64,000 bases of DNA from Pseudomonas sp. Teo4 (GTDB lineage: Bacteria; Pseudomonadota; Gammaproteobacteria; Pseudomonadales; Pseudomonadaceae). The notes beneath the pieces were generated by a model. The model was not told the DNA's origin and searched no databases. It saw only the letters and a program-made list of their open reading frames with translations. Position 1 is the stretch's first letter. Each line of letters opens with the position of its first letter. The DNA is taken from contig NZ_JAXCIL010000002.1 of the NCBI RefSeq assembly GCF_034387475.1, positions 186,001 through 250,000 on the forward strand, in the 5' to 3' direction. Below are positions 23,819 through 31,264 of the stretch, one piece after another. Position numbers and translations under genes: made by a program.

Positions 23819-24751
23819 ATGAGCCCCATGCCCGCCCAGCAGATCCAGCCCGATGCCCAGCAAGAAGCGCTGGAGTGGTTCTCGCGCATGCGCCAGCCGG
23901 GCTGTGACGATGTCGAACGCCGCGCCTTCGCGATCTGGTGCCAGGACCCGCTCAACGCCCATGCCTACGCTGAACTCGAAGCCTTCTGGCAGCAGTTGCA
24001 ACCGCCGCCGGCACGTCCACGCCCGCAACAGGTAAAGCCCCGCCGTAGTCACTTGGGCAAAGTCATGGCGTTGCTGTTCCTGTTGCTGCTCGGTGCGTTG
24101 GTGTACCTGTATTGGCCGCTGATGCAACGCTGGGGCAGCGAATTGCACACTGAGGTCGGCGAACGCCGCAGTGTGCGCCTGGCCGATGGCTCGACTCTGC
24201 ACCTGGATAGCGCCAGTGCGATGAACGTCGACCTGCGCAGCCGCACCCGCCAACTGCATCTGGTGCAGGGCCAGGTCTACCTTGAAGTGATGCTCGATGG
24301 CCGGGCCATGGAGTTGCAGGTCGACGACGCACGCATCCAGGTGTACGGCAGCCGCCTGATGGTTGCGCGCCATGCAGACCACGACGAGCTGGTGGTGATC
24401 AACGGCAAGGCCCTGGTCATTCAGGGTGGGGATCAACGCATGGTCTCGGCGGGCGAGCGCGTGACCTTCAACGAAGCACGCATAGATGCCGTGCAGAAAA
24501 TCGACATCAACCGCGCCTCGGCCTGGCGTAACGGTGACTTGCGCGTTACCGACATGCCACTTGGCCAGGTTCTGGAACGCCTGGCCGGCTACCAGGGCAA
24601 ACGGGTCTGGCTGATGGATCAGCAGACCGCCTATCGGCATGTCAGTGGTGACTTCAGCCTCGACCGGGCTGGTGAAAGCCTGGATAAACTTGCCACCGAG
24701 CAGCAATTGAAGCTCAACGGCCTGCTTGGCCACTGGCTTATCGTCCGCTGA
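23819..24751 (+). CDS. Solitary FecR-type sensor protein
   Basis: 310 residues from ATG 23819 (MSPMPAQQIQPDAQQEALEWF). N-terminal FecR cytoplasmic domain (EALEWFSRMRQPGCDDVERRAFAIWCQDPLNAHAYAELEAFW), a clear membrane helix at about 78-96 (VMALLFLLLLGALVYLYWP), a periplasmic FecR domain (GERRSVRLADGSTLHLDSASAMNVDLRS) and a C-terminal STN-like segment (DMPLGQVLERLAGYQGKRVWL). Unlike the pair at 19.4-20.8 kb it has no sigma gene beside it and no receptor gene after it; tRNA-Met follows. It may serve a distant sigma factor or be a remnant of a larger iron-uptake locus. Confidence 0.87.
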   Translation: MSPMPAQQIQPDAQQEALEWFSRMRQPGCDDVERRAFAIWCQDPLNAHAYAELEAFWQQLQPPPARPRPQQVKPRRSHLGKVMALLFLLLLGALVYLYWPLMQRWGSELHTEVGERRSVRLADGSTLHLDSASAMNVDLRSRTRQLHLVQGQVYLEVMLDGRAMELQVDDARIQVYGSRLMVARHADHDELVVINGKALVIQGGDQRMVSAGERVTFNEARIDAVQKIDINRASAWRNGDLRVTDMPLGQVLERLAGYQGKRVWLMDQQTAYRHVSGDFSLDRAGESLDKLATEQQLKLNGLLGHWLIVR

Positions 24752-24807
24752 AACCGGGCTTTGCGGCTAAGTTTTTGAAAGCGTGCAAATTTTTTTTGAA
24801 ATGAGTG

Positions 24808-24836
24808 TTGACACAGGGTCATCACAAGGGAATAAT
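24808..24836 (+). promoter_or_regulatory. Strong sigma70 promoter of tRNA-Met
   Basis: Perfect -35 TTGACA (24808-24813), 17-base spacer, -10 AATAAT (24831-24836), then a GC-rich discriminator GCGCGCC as in stringently controlled stable-RNA promoters. tRNA begins 10 bases later. Confidence 0.8.
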
Positions 24837-24846
24837 GCGCGCCATC

Positions 24847-24923
24847 GGCTACATAGCTCAGTTGGTTAGAGCATAGCATTCATAATGCTGGGGTCCGGGG
24901 TTCAAGTCCCTGTGTAGCCACCA
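24847..24923 (+). tRNA. tRNA-Met (anticodon CAT)
   Basis: 77 nt including encoded CCA. Acceptor GGCTACA pairs with TGTAGCC, the D-arm AGCTCAGTTGGTTAGAGC is standard, the anticodon loop TTCATAA carries CAT, and the T-arm GGGGTTCAAGTCCC is regular. The first acceptor pair is G-C and the anticodon stem lacks the three G-C pairs of initiator tRNA, so this is the elongator form (an Ile2-type tRNA with lysidine-modified CAU is less likely, but modification cannot be seen). Confidence 0.93.
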
Positions 24924-24931
24924 AACAAGTC

Positions 24932-24963
24932 AAAGGGCTTACCGCAAGGTAGGCCCTTTTTCT
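24932..24963 (+). terminator. Rho-independent terminator of tRNA-Met
   Basis: AAAGGGC-TTACC-GCAA-GGTA-GGCCCTTT hairpin followed by TTTTTC. Confidence 0.88.
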
Positions 24964-24984
24964 TTGCCTGCAATAAATACCCTC

Positions 24985-25596
24985 TCAGCGCACACCGCTA
25001 ATGGCAACCGCCAATCCCAGCCCGATCAGCGCCACACCTATCAGTCGGTCGACCACCCGCTGACGCTCGATCATCGCCCTGCGCAAGCTCGCACTGGAAA
25101 AGAATACCGCCACCAGGCTGAACCAGGCCCAGTGGGCGAACGACATGAATGCGCCATAGGCGAAATCCAGCAGCAGTGGGCTGCCCGGCTGCACGACCTG
25201 GGTGTAGGCGCTGATCACGAACAGCATGGTCTTGGGGTTGAAGGCATTGGTCAGGAAACCCGTGCGCAGTGCCTGCAACACGCCGGCACGGGTGCCATCG
25301 CCTTCGAGGCGGATACGGCGGGTGTTGATCAACGACTGGTAACCCAGATAGATCAAGTACCCCGCCCCCAGCACCTTCATGCCCACAAACAACGTTGGGC
25401 TGTGGCTGATGATCACCGCGATGCCCAGCACCGTGTACAACACATGTACCTGCACGCCCAGGGCAATGCCCACTGCAGCGGCCAGCCCCGCCTTGCGGCC
25501 TTGTGCATAACTGCTTCGGGTGACCATGGCGAAATCGGCACCGGGACTGATGACGGCGAGAAGGGTAAACAGTGCTACAGCGATGAGTTCGGTCAC
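24985..25596 (-). CDS. LysE/RhtB family amino-acid exporter
   Basis: 203 residues with six hydrophobic helices. The N-terminal FTLLAVISPGADFAMVTRSSYAQGRKAGLAAAVGIALG is the LysE/RhtB signature (SPGxD). It exports amino acids or derivatives (threonine, homoserine or similar) through the inner membrane. Start ATG 25596; a moderate purine-rich GGGAAGG-like stretch (tcgagagccttcccgtg on the minus strand) precedes it. No regulator gene directly adjacent. Convergent with the tRNA. Confidence 0.88.
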   Translation of the reverse strand: MTELIAVALFTLLAVISPGADFAMVTRSSYAQGRKAGLAAAVGIALGVQVHVLYTVLGIAVIISHSPTLFVGMKVLGAGYLIYLGYQSLINTRRIRLEGDGTRAGVLQALRTGFLTNAFNPKTMLFVISAYTQVVQPGSPLLLDFAYGAFMSFAHWAWFSLVAVFFSSASLRRAMIERQRVVDRLIGVALIGLGLAVAISGVR

Positions 25597-25722
25597 GGGA
25601 AGGCTCTCGATAGACGATGGAATTGCACAGATGCGCGAATTATCGATGGCCTGTTAACCGCGAAAAATCGATTTATAGTAGGGCTTATCTGTCAGTTTTT
25701 TTCACAAAGGTGTATTGCCAGT

Positions 25723-25865
25723 ACCGGCCTCATCGCCGGCAAGCCGGCTCCCACATGGACCGCGCAGACCTTGAGATCACTGCCGTACCTGTGGGAGCTG
25801 GCTTGCCAGCGATGAGGCCGGCACAGGCAGCGCAATACAGTTGCTCCCACATGGACCGCGCAGAT
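25723..25865. repeat. REP cluster, family A, left of the IS element
   Basis: Facing REPs at about 25732-25755 and 25793-25815; continues on the other side of the insertion sequence (27300-27357). The IS has split one BIME, since the un-split order CGCGCAGATCTTGAG is seen at 7466-7480. Confidence 0.85.
25863..25865 (+). repeat. Left target-site duplication of the IS (GAT)
   Basis: GAT before the IS left end matches GAT at 27300-27302 after the right end; the un-interrupted REP sequence elsewhere has a single GAT. Confidence 0.75.
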
Positions 25866-25913
25866 TGGACTGCCCCCAAGAAGTTGGACACAAATCCAAC
25901 CCTTGGGGGATCT

Positions 25914-26435
25914 ATGGGCAAGTACACCGAGCAGTTCAAGCTCGCTGCAATCACGACCTACCTAACTGGCAGTGATGGTTTCCGAAAGGTGGCCAGGCAT
26001 TTCGGGCTCGATGTCAGTCTGTTGAGACGGTGGGTGGCGAGCCATCAGGCCAGTGCAGGTCTTGGCCCGCGATCACACGGACAGCGCTACAGCGATGACT
26101 TCAAGCGGCAGGTGTTGCAGTACATGCTGGAGCATCGGCTTTCGATGCGCCAAACGGCGGCACATTTTGGTTTAGGGCAATCTTCTCAGGTAGGCATCTG
26201 GCAGCGGCAATACTACAGTGGCAGCCCTACCGTCCTGACAGCTATTCAACAGAGAAAGCCGACCAACGTGGCCAAGAGAATCAAGCCAGCCAAACCCACG
26301 GACTCCAACGACACGGAGAAATCCCGAGAACAGCTGATGGCTGAACTCGAATACCTGCGCATGGAGAACGCTGTCCTAAAGGAGCTCAAAGCGCTGCGAG
26401 AGGAAAAGGAGCGAACACGGGCGAAAAAGCCCTGA
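25914..26435 (+). CDS. IS3-family transposase OrfA (helix-turn-helix protein)
   Basis: 173 residues from ATG 25914. Two helix-turn-helix regions (about 7-45: FKLAAITTYLTGSDGFRKVARHFGLDVSLLRRWV, and about 60-95: FKRQVLQYMLEHRLSMRQTAAHFGLGQSSQVGIW) and a C-terminal leucine-zipper-like helix (QLMAELEYLRMENAVLKELKALREEKE) as in IS150-type OrfA. It binds the element ends. Near its end the codons GCG AAA AAG (26421-26429) offer a slip site for -1 frameshifting into orfB, giving the OrfAB transposase. Confidence 0.9.
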   Translation: MGKYTEQFKLAAITTYLTGSDGFRKVARHFGLDVSLLRRWVASHQASAGLGPRSHGQRYSDDFKRQVLQYMLEHRLSMRQTAAHFGLGQSSQVGIWQRQYYSGSPTVLTAIQQRKPTNVAKRIKPAKPTDSNDTEKSREQLMAELEYLRMENAVLKELKALREEKERTRAKKP

Positions 26436-27271
26436 TTGTCTCCCAACTCAAACGCAGATTTCCGTTACCAGACCTTCTGGAATTAGTAGGCCTGGCGCGC
26501 AGCACGTTCTATTACCAGATCAAAAGCCAGCAGAAGCCGGACAAGCATGCCGCGCTCAACGAGTTGGTGCAGCGCGTTTATCACAAGGAGAGGGGGCTGT
26601 ACGGCTATCGGCGTGTGGCGTTGGCGATCAGAAGCCAAGGGACCCTGGTCAACAAAAAAGTTATCGAACGGCTAATGGCTCGGCTCGGCCTGAAATCTGT
26701 GGTGCGCCCGAAAAAATACCGCTCCTACCGGGGGTGCGTCGGCAAAGTGGCCAAGAATCTGCTGGAACGCAATTTCATCGCTCAGCGACCTAACCAGAAA
26801 TGGGTAACCGATGTCACTGAGTTCAAGGTAGCTCAGCAAAAGCTCTATCTGTCGCCAGTGTTGGACTTGTACAACGGAGAAATCATTGCCTATGAAACGG
26901 CCAGCCGGCCCAGCTATAGCTTGGTTGGAAATATGTTGGAGAAAGCTCTCAATCGCTTGGGAGAAAAGCCCAAGCTAGTGATCCACTCTGATCAAGGCTG
27001 GCACTACCAGCAAGCTCAATACCGCCACAAGCTCAATGAACGTGGCGTAAAGCAAAGCATGTCTCGCAAGGGCAATTGCCTGGACAATGCAGCTATGGAA
27101 AGCTTCTTCGGCACACTCAAGGCTGAATTTTTTTATCTGAAGCGATTTGAGAGTGTTGAGGAGCTGAAGGCAGGTCTGGAAGAGTACATCCATTACTACA
27201 ACCATGACCGGATCAAACTGAAGCTCAATGGCCTGAGCCCTGTCGATTACAGGACTCAGGTCACTGGCTGA
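26423..27271 (+). CDS. IS3-family transposase OrfB (DDE integrase core), made by -1 frameshift
   Basis: Frame -1 relative to orfA, open from the slip site (26423) to 27271, about 282 residues; the start given is the frameshift point, not an independent initiation codon. After a helical region (GEKALIVSQLKRRFP...HKERGLYGYRRVALAI) come the rve catalytic residues: Asp in WVTDVTEF, Asp in VIHSDQGWHY and Glu in NCLDNAAMESFFGTLKAEFF, followed by the family's YIHYYNHDRIKLKLNGLSPVDYR. The DD(35)E core is complete and the frame has no stops, so the element may still be active. Confidence 0.9.
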   Translation, partial: EKALIVSQLKRRFPLPDLLELVGLARSTFYYQIKSQQKPDKHAALNELVQRVYHKERGLYGYRRVALAIRSQGTLVNKKVIERLMARLGLKSVVRPKKYRSYRGCVGKVAKNLLERNFIAQRPNQKWVTDVTEFKVAQQKLYLSPVLDLYNGEIIAYETASRPSYSLVGNMLEKALNRLGEKPKLVIHSDQGWHYQQAQYRHKLNERGVKQSMSRKGNCLDNAAMESFFGTLKAEFFYLKRFESVEELKAGLEEYIHYYNHDRIKLKLNGLSPVDYRTQVTG

Positions 27272-27299
27272 AACTGTCCAACTTTTGGGGGGCAGTCCA

Positions 27300-27357
27300 G
27301 ATCTTGAGATCACTGCAGTACCTGTGGGAGCTGGCTTGCCGGCGATGAGGCCGGTAC
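27300..27357. repeat. REP, family A, right of the IS element
   Basis: Continuation of the split BIME: GATCTTGAGATCACTGCAGTACC then GAGCTGGCTTGCCGGCGATGAGGCCGG. Confidence 0.85.
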
Positions 27358-27373
27358 AGACAAGACGACAAAC

Positions 27374-28279
27374 ATGAAACTGCCGCCACTCAACACATTG
27401 CGCTACTTCGACATCGCCGCCGAAACGGAAAACTTCGTACGCGCTGCCGAACGCCTGCACGTCACCCACGGCGCCGTCAGCCGCCAGGTGCGCCTGCTGG
27501 AAGAAAGCCTTGGCGTAGAGCTGTTCGAACGCCGCAACCGGGCCATCTTCCTCACGCCCGCAGGCCGCGAGCTGCATGGCACCACCCAGGCCATCTTCGA
27601 ACAGCTCGAACATGCACTGCAGCGCCTGCAGCAGGAAGACAACAACGTACTGGTACTTTCCTGCGAACCCACCATCGCCATGCGCTGGCTGATCCCGCGC
27701 TTACCACGCTTTCACGCCGCCCACCCCGACCTGCAACTCCACCTGGTCGCAGCCGGTGGCCCGCTGGATTTCGACCGCAGCGGCATCGACCTGGCATTGC
27801 GCCGTGACGACTTCCACTGGGAGCACGCGCTGCATAGCGTGAAAATCTGTGATGAGTGGATCGGCCCGGTAGGCCGCCCCACCGCTACCGAAAGCCAGCG
27901 TCTTCTGCACAGCAGCACTCGCCCTGGCGCCTGGCCAACCTGGCTGCGCCTGAGCGGCCGGCCAATCAGGCACACCGAACGCAGCGACTACGAACATTTC
28001 TACCTGTCGATCCAGGCCGCCAGCGCAGGCTTGGGCCTGGCCATCGCTTCAGCCCTGATGGTGCGTGACGAGCTCGACAGCGGACAGCTGAAAGCCCCCT
28101 TTGGCTTTCTGCGCGACGGCTCTGCCTACCACCTGCTCAGCCCACATCCGCTCGACGATGGCGGCAAACGCCAACGTTTCGCGCAATGGGTGATCGACGA
28201 GTGCCATGGCTGCCTGACTCAATTGGGCTTGGTGCAGAACGACGAACCGGCACGACCATCTCCACCCCAAGTGCGGTAG
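27374..28279 (+). CDS. LysR-type transcriptional regulator (GcvA-like)
   Basis: 301 residues. N-terminal winged helix (LPPLNTLRYFDIAAETENFVRAAERLHVTHGAVSRQVRLLEESLGVELFERRNRAIFLTPAGREL, 3-68) and C-terminal co-inducer domain. The LNTLR/HGAVSRQVRLLE pattern is that of GcvA-like LTTRs. It starts 16 bases after REP DNA, only about 70 bp from the IS end, so the IS may have altered its promoter. Its 3' end overlaps the convergent M15 peptidase gene by 61 bp. Targets unknown. Confidence 0.9.
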   Translation: MKLPPLNTLRYFDIAAETENFVRAAERLHVTHGAVSRQVRLLEESLGVELFERRNRAIFLTPAGRELHGTTQAIFEQLEHALQRLQQEDNNVLVLSCEPTIAMRWLIPRLPRFHAAHPDLQLHLVAAGGPLDFDRSGIDLALRRDDFHWEHALHSVKICDEWIGPVGRPTATESQRLLHSSTRPGAWPTWLRLSGRPIRHTERSDYEHFYLSIQAASAGLGLAIASALMVRDELDSGQLKAPFGFLRDGSAYHLLSPHPLDDGGKRQRFAQWVIDECHGCLTQLGLVQNDEPARPSPPQVR

Positions 28280-28803
28280 CCAGCGGTATCGATGTGAATA
28301 CGCCCGGTCGGATAACGCCCCAGCCCCATGTTCCAGCTCTGACCGTGCTGTTGCCAGAAACGGCATAGCGGTTGAGGGTCGGCCCAGCGCGGCAACAGGA
28401 CATCGACCGCGAAAGCACGGGTATGCGCACTGCCCACGGCGCCGCCCGCGCAGGCGTTCAGGCTTGGGTCCCGGTAGGCCGAGACCACCTCGTACTGGCG
28501 CAGGATGCCCTGCTGATCGAGTGTCTTGAGTAACGACAGAGTGGAGCGCACAGCCGGCCAGTTGCTGGCTGGCGGTACCGCAAAAGGCGATGCCCGGCAC
28601 ATACGCCAATCCGAGGCCGAACGCAGCAACTGGGCGATCGGGACGACGCCGTACAAGCGGGCGTCCACCAGCATCTCGCGAAACGGCCGAGTCTGATGGT
28701 CCCCGGCCCACTGGGCGAACATCCACAGGTCGCGCTCATCGGCCTGGCTGGCGCTGGCAATGGTTGCCACGGCCGCCACCAGCACCCACTTCATGCTTTT
28801 CAT
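28219..28803 (-). CDS. M15-type (VanY/DacB-like) periplasmic peptidase
   Basis: 194 residues from ATG 28803 (MKSMKWVLVAAVATIASASQADE), with a signal peptide of about 21 residues. The downstream SAYRDPSLNACAGG...SAHTRAFAVDV (His, Asp) and GRIHIDT (His) fit the zinc-binding SxHxxGxAxD...H pattern of D-Ala-D-Ala carboxypeptidase-like M15 enzymes that trim peptidoglycan. The frame upstream of 28803 is not supported. The C-terminal 61 bp are shared with the end of the convergent LysR gene. Role in the cell wall is inferred. Confidence 0.8.
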   Translation of the reverse strand: MKSMKWVLVAAVATIASASQADERDLWMFAQWAGDHQTRPFREMLVDARLYGVVPIAQLLRSASDWRMCRASPFAVPPASNWPAVRSTLSLLKTLDQQGILRQYEVVSAYRDPSLNACAGGAVGSAHTRAFAVDVLLPRWADPQPLCRFWQQHGQSWNMGLGRYPTGRIHIDTAGYRTWGGDGRAGSSFCTKPN

Positions 28804-28903
28804 TCCCACCCCCTCACTGGCAAGCCGACCCCCATCGTGGGAGCTGGCGCCAGCCTGCGATGGGCTGCAAAGCAGCCCCCTGCTCCACAACGCTCCAGTG
28901 AGT

Positions 28904-29542
28904 TTATTCCAACGGCCGCAACCGGTACTGCGGCGGCAGCTGGGCAAACCCGCTGATGGTGGTGTCCAGGCTTTTCCAGCGGCCATCCTTGATGCCATAG
29001 ATACAGCCATGCACCGACAGCTCCTGCCCCCGGTGCCAGGCATTCTGGACGATGCTGGTATGGGCGACGTTGGCCACCTGCTGGATCACGTTCAGCTCGC
29101 ACATTCGGTCGACCTTGGCTTCTTCGCTATCGAGCTTGGCCAGCTCGCCACGCTTCTCGTAATACAGATCGCGAATCGACCGCAGCCAACCGTCGATCAG
29201 GCCCAACTGACGGTCCTGCATGGCCGCACGCACGCCACCGCAACCGTAGTGGCCGGTCACCAGGATATGGCGCACCTTGAGCACCTCGACCGCATACTGG
29301 ATCACCGACAGGCAGTTGAGGTCGGTGTGCAGCACCACGTTGGCCACATTGCGGTGCACGAACAGGTCGCCCGGCAACATGCCGACGATCTCGTTGGCCG
29401 GCACGCGGGCATCGGAGCAGCCGATCCAGAGAAACTCCGGGGTCTGTTGACGCGCCAATTTGGCGAAGAAGTCCGGGTCGCGCTGGTTGATGGCGTCGGC
29501 CCAGCGGGCGTTGTTATCGATCAGTTCCTGCAGGTCATGCAT
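28904..29542 (-). CDS. can: Beta-class carbonic anhydrase
   Basis: 212 residues. Zinc ligands Cys42, Asp44, His98 and Cys101 with Arg46 of the Asp-Arg dyad (GCSDAR and TGHYGCGG) give a complete type II beta-carbonic anhydrase site, close to E. coli Can (220). It interconverts CO2 and bicarbonate in the cytoplasm to supply bicarbonate for biosynthesis. Single gene; rimI lies 52 bp upstream on the same strand. Confidence 0.95.
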   Translation of the reverse strand: MHDLQELIDNNARWADAINQRDPDFFAKLARQQTPEFLWIGCSDARVPANEIVGMLPGDLFVHRNVANVVLHTDLNCLSVIQYAVEVLKVRHILVTGHYGCGGVRAAMQDRQLGLIDGWLRSIRDLYYEKRGELAKLDSEEAKVDRMCELNVIQQVANVAHTSIVQNAWHRGQELSVHGCIYGIKDGRWKSLDTTISGFAQLPPQYRLRPLE

Positions 29543-29594
29543 GGTCGTTGCCTCATCAGGGGTTGCCCGTGTGACCGACCCGCCACCCGAAAGG

Positions 29595-30050
29595 TCACTC
29601 TTCGAGCAAGGTGCAGGCCATCACCAGGGCATCTTCGCGGCCACCCGCGACCGGGTAATAGTCCCGGCGTCGGCCGATTTCGTTGAATCCGTAACGCTCG
29701 TACAAACGATAGGCCGACTGGTTGCTGGCACGCACTTCCAGGAAGCATTCGCGGCCGTTGAGCTGATAGGCACGCGCCATCAGGTGCTCCAGCAGGCGCA
29801 GCCCCAGGCCACACCCCTGGTTCTCGGGCTTGACGGTAATGTTGAGCAGGTGCGCCTCGTCGATGATCACATTGATCACCCCGTGGCCGACTTGCTGCTG
29901 GCCGTCGAACATCAGCCAGACCTCGTACGATTTGAGCGCATCCTGAAAGATCCCACGGGTCCAGGGATGACTGAACGCGGCATATTCGATCTTAAGCACG
30001 GCATCCAGATCCGCCTCGGTCATCGGGCGGAAGCTGATCGAGTTACTCAT
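29595..30050 (-). CDS. rimI: Ribosomal protein bS18 alanine N-acetyltransferase
   Basis: 151 residues, typical RimI size. GNAT motif A is VKPENQGCGLGLRLLEHLM (about 76-94, with the QGCGLG acetyl-CoA loop), and the C-terminus has ASNQSAYRLYERYGFNEIGRRRDYYP as in RimI. Its start at 30050 overlaps the preceding holD-like gene by 4 bases (ATGA), the same holD-rimI arrangement as in E. coli. Adds an acetyl group to the N-terminal alanine of ribosomal protein S18. Confidence 0.92.
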   Translation of the reverse strand: MSNSISFRPMTEADLDAVLKIEYAAFSHPWTRGIFQDALKSYEVWLMFDGQQQVGHGVINVIIDEAHLLNITVKPENQGCGLGLRLLEHLMARAYQLNGRECFLEVRASNQSAYRLYERYGFNEIGRRRDYYPVAGGREDALVMACTLLEE

Positions 30051-30835
30051 TCAACGCTCTTCCAGCGCGCCATCAGCTGGCGCATCGCTTGCCAGACGTC
30101 CGCCTTGCGCTGCGGCTCGTCCATCAACAGTTCAAGGCCTGGCAAGGCCCAGGCATCGCCCAGGCCCTCGACCTTCAGTACTTGGTAATAGGCCTCGCCG
30201 TCGACATTGCCGGCAAAGCGCAGCGCCGGCAGGCCAACCAGCCACAGGCAGGTGCACGGCGCTTCTTCCAGGCGTGCCTGGATGAAGCCCTGAACGAAAT
30301 CGCGGGCGGCATCCGGGCCCTGGTCCATATTGCCGCGCACCAGCAGCGGCCAGCGTACCGGTTCGCCGATGATCTGCGGAGCATCGGGCAGGCCGGCAGC
30401 GCGCAGCATGTCCTTGAGCAGCAGGTAGGACGGATCGCGACTCTGGAAAGGCTGGCCGGTGGCCAGCTCGACCAGCAGCAGACAACTGCCAGCGCGCAGC
30501 AGCTGCAGCGCGAAACGTGGCGGCGGCACCGGGGCCGGACGCGGCGCAGGGGCGGCTTCCTCTGCCTCTGCCGGCTTGGCAGCGGGCTTGGGTGCACTGC
30601 CCGGGCGCGGGATTTCGATTTTCGGCCGTTCGCCCGAGCGGGCCTGTGGCGTGACCGGCGCTTCGTTGGCGACGGGCGCGGATGGCCTGACCTCGAATTC
30701 GACTTCCTCGACCGGCACCTGCGGCAGCAGCAGCTCGGGGCGCGACGGGGCGGCGAACGGCAGTTCGGCACGCGGCAGCCAGTGCACCACTTGCATGGCG
30801 GAAAGATAGGCGCGGCGGCGGGGTTCGGTGAGCAA
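30047..30835 (-). CDS. holD: DNA polymerase III psi subunit, cryptic pseudomonad form
   Basis: 262 residues with a TTG start at 30835; the first in-frame ATG (30796) would remove RRRAYLSAM, which lines up with the conserved N-terminus of E. coli psi (RRDWQLQQLGITQW versus RRRAYLSAMQVVHW). The middle (about 45-110) is a long Pro/Ala-rich linker, making it roughly twice the length of E. coli HolD (137). The C-terminal domain (LLRAGSCLLLVELATGQPF... to the end) resembles the psi fold that binds chi. Translationally coupled to rimI by ATGA. Pseudomonad psi was reported as a cryptic, poorly conserved gene next to rimI; the position matches. Often annotated only as hypothetical. Confidence 0.75.
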   Translation of the reverse strand: MLTEPRRRAYLSAMQVVHWLPRAELPFAAPSRPELLLPQVPVEEVEFEVRPSAPVANEAPVTPQARSGERPKIEIPRPGSAPKPAAKPAEAEEAAPAPRPAPVPPPRFALQLLRAGSCLLLVELATGQPFQSRDPSYLLLKDMLRAAGLPDAPQIIGEPVRWPLLVRGNMDQGPDAARDFVQGFIQARLEEAPCTCLWLVGLPALRFAGNVDGEAYYQVLKVEGLGDAWALPGLELLMDEPQRKADVWQAMRQLMARWKSVE

Positions 30836-30905
30836 GGCGCGGGTGTCCGGGGGTGAAAACAGCTGAGTATTCTAACGTGTATGCCTTAGTTTTTGCAGGG
30901 CCTGT

Positions 30906-31132
30906 GAGATCGAGCGCCGCCCGCGCGGCGCATCGCGAGCAAGGCTCGCTCCTACGTTTGTTTCGGGCCAGTTATGCCTGCGCGATTTGCGCGCGACCGC
31001 CTTGGTGCACGACTCGATATTGAGTCGTACAAGCAAGGCGGTCGCGCGCGTCTGCCACAGACGTTATTGGCCGTAAACAAACGTAGGAGCGAGCCTTGCT
31101 CGCGATGCGCCGCGCGGGCGGCGCTCGATCTC
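30906..31132. repeat. Long palindromic element, family C, copy 1 (227 bp)
   Basis: Perfect 58-bp terminal inverted repeats start with GAGATCGAGCGCCGCCCGCG and contain ATCGCGAGC-AAGGCTCGCT; the centre adds a second palindrome (GCGCGCGACCGCCTTG ... CAAGGCGGTCGCGCGC) around GACTCGATATTGAGTC. A second copy lies at 60576-60799. MITE- or BIME-like; no ORF. It lies between holD and the mks operon. Confidence 0.85.
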
Positions 31133-31264
31133 ACCGGCGACAAAACTACCCCGCCATACACACAAAAAAATAAAGGTTATCCCTCATTACAGACCAAGGG
31201 GTGAAATCCTCCCCCAAGGATGCAGTACAATCGCCCCCTTTTATTTGGCAACGAGTCGACGCCA

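Larger units (their letters stand above)
25866..27299 (+). mobile_element. IS3-family insertion sequence (IS150-like group), 1434 bp
   Basis: Terminal inverted repeats TGGACTGCCCCCAAGAAGTT... and (reverse complement of right end) TGGACTGCCCCCCAAAAGTT... agree at 23 of 25 positions. Two overlapping frames, orfA and orfB, are related by -1 frameshifting, and both look intact. Flanked by a 3-bp GAT duplication inside a REP cluster. The left end contains a further inverted repeat (CCCCCAA...TTGGGGG around 25873-25908) just ahead of the orfA start. Confidence 0.93.

Noticed and set aside
25617..25913. Extended orfA start in the REP DNA upstream of the IS
   Set aside because: The long frame starts outside the IS in REP sequence. 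The ATG at 25914 inside the element is the proper start.
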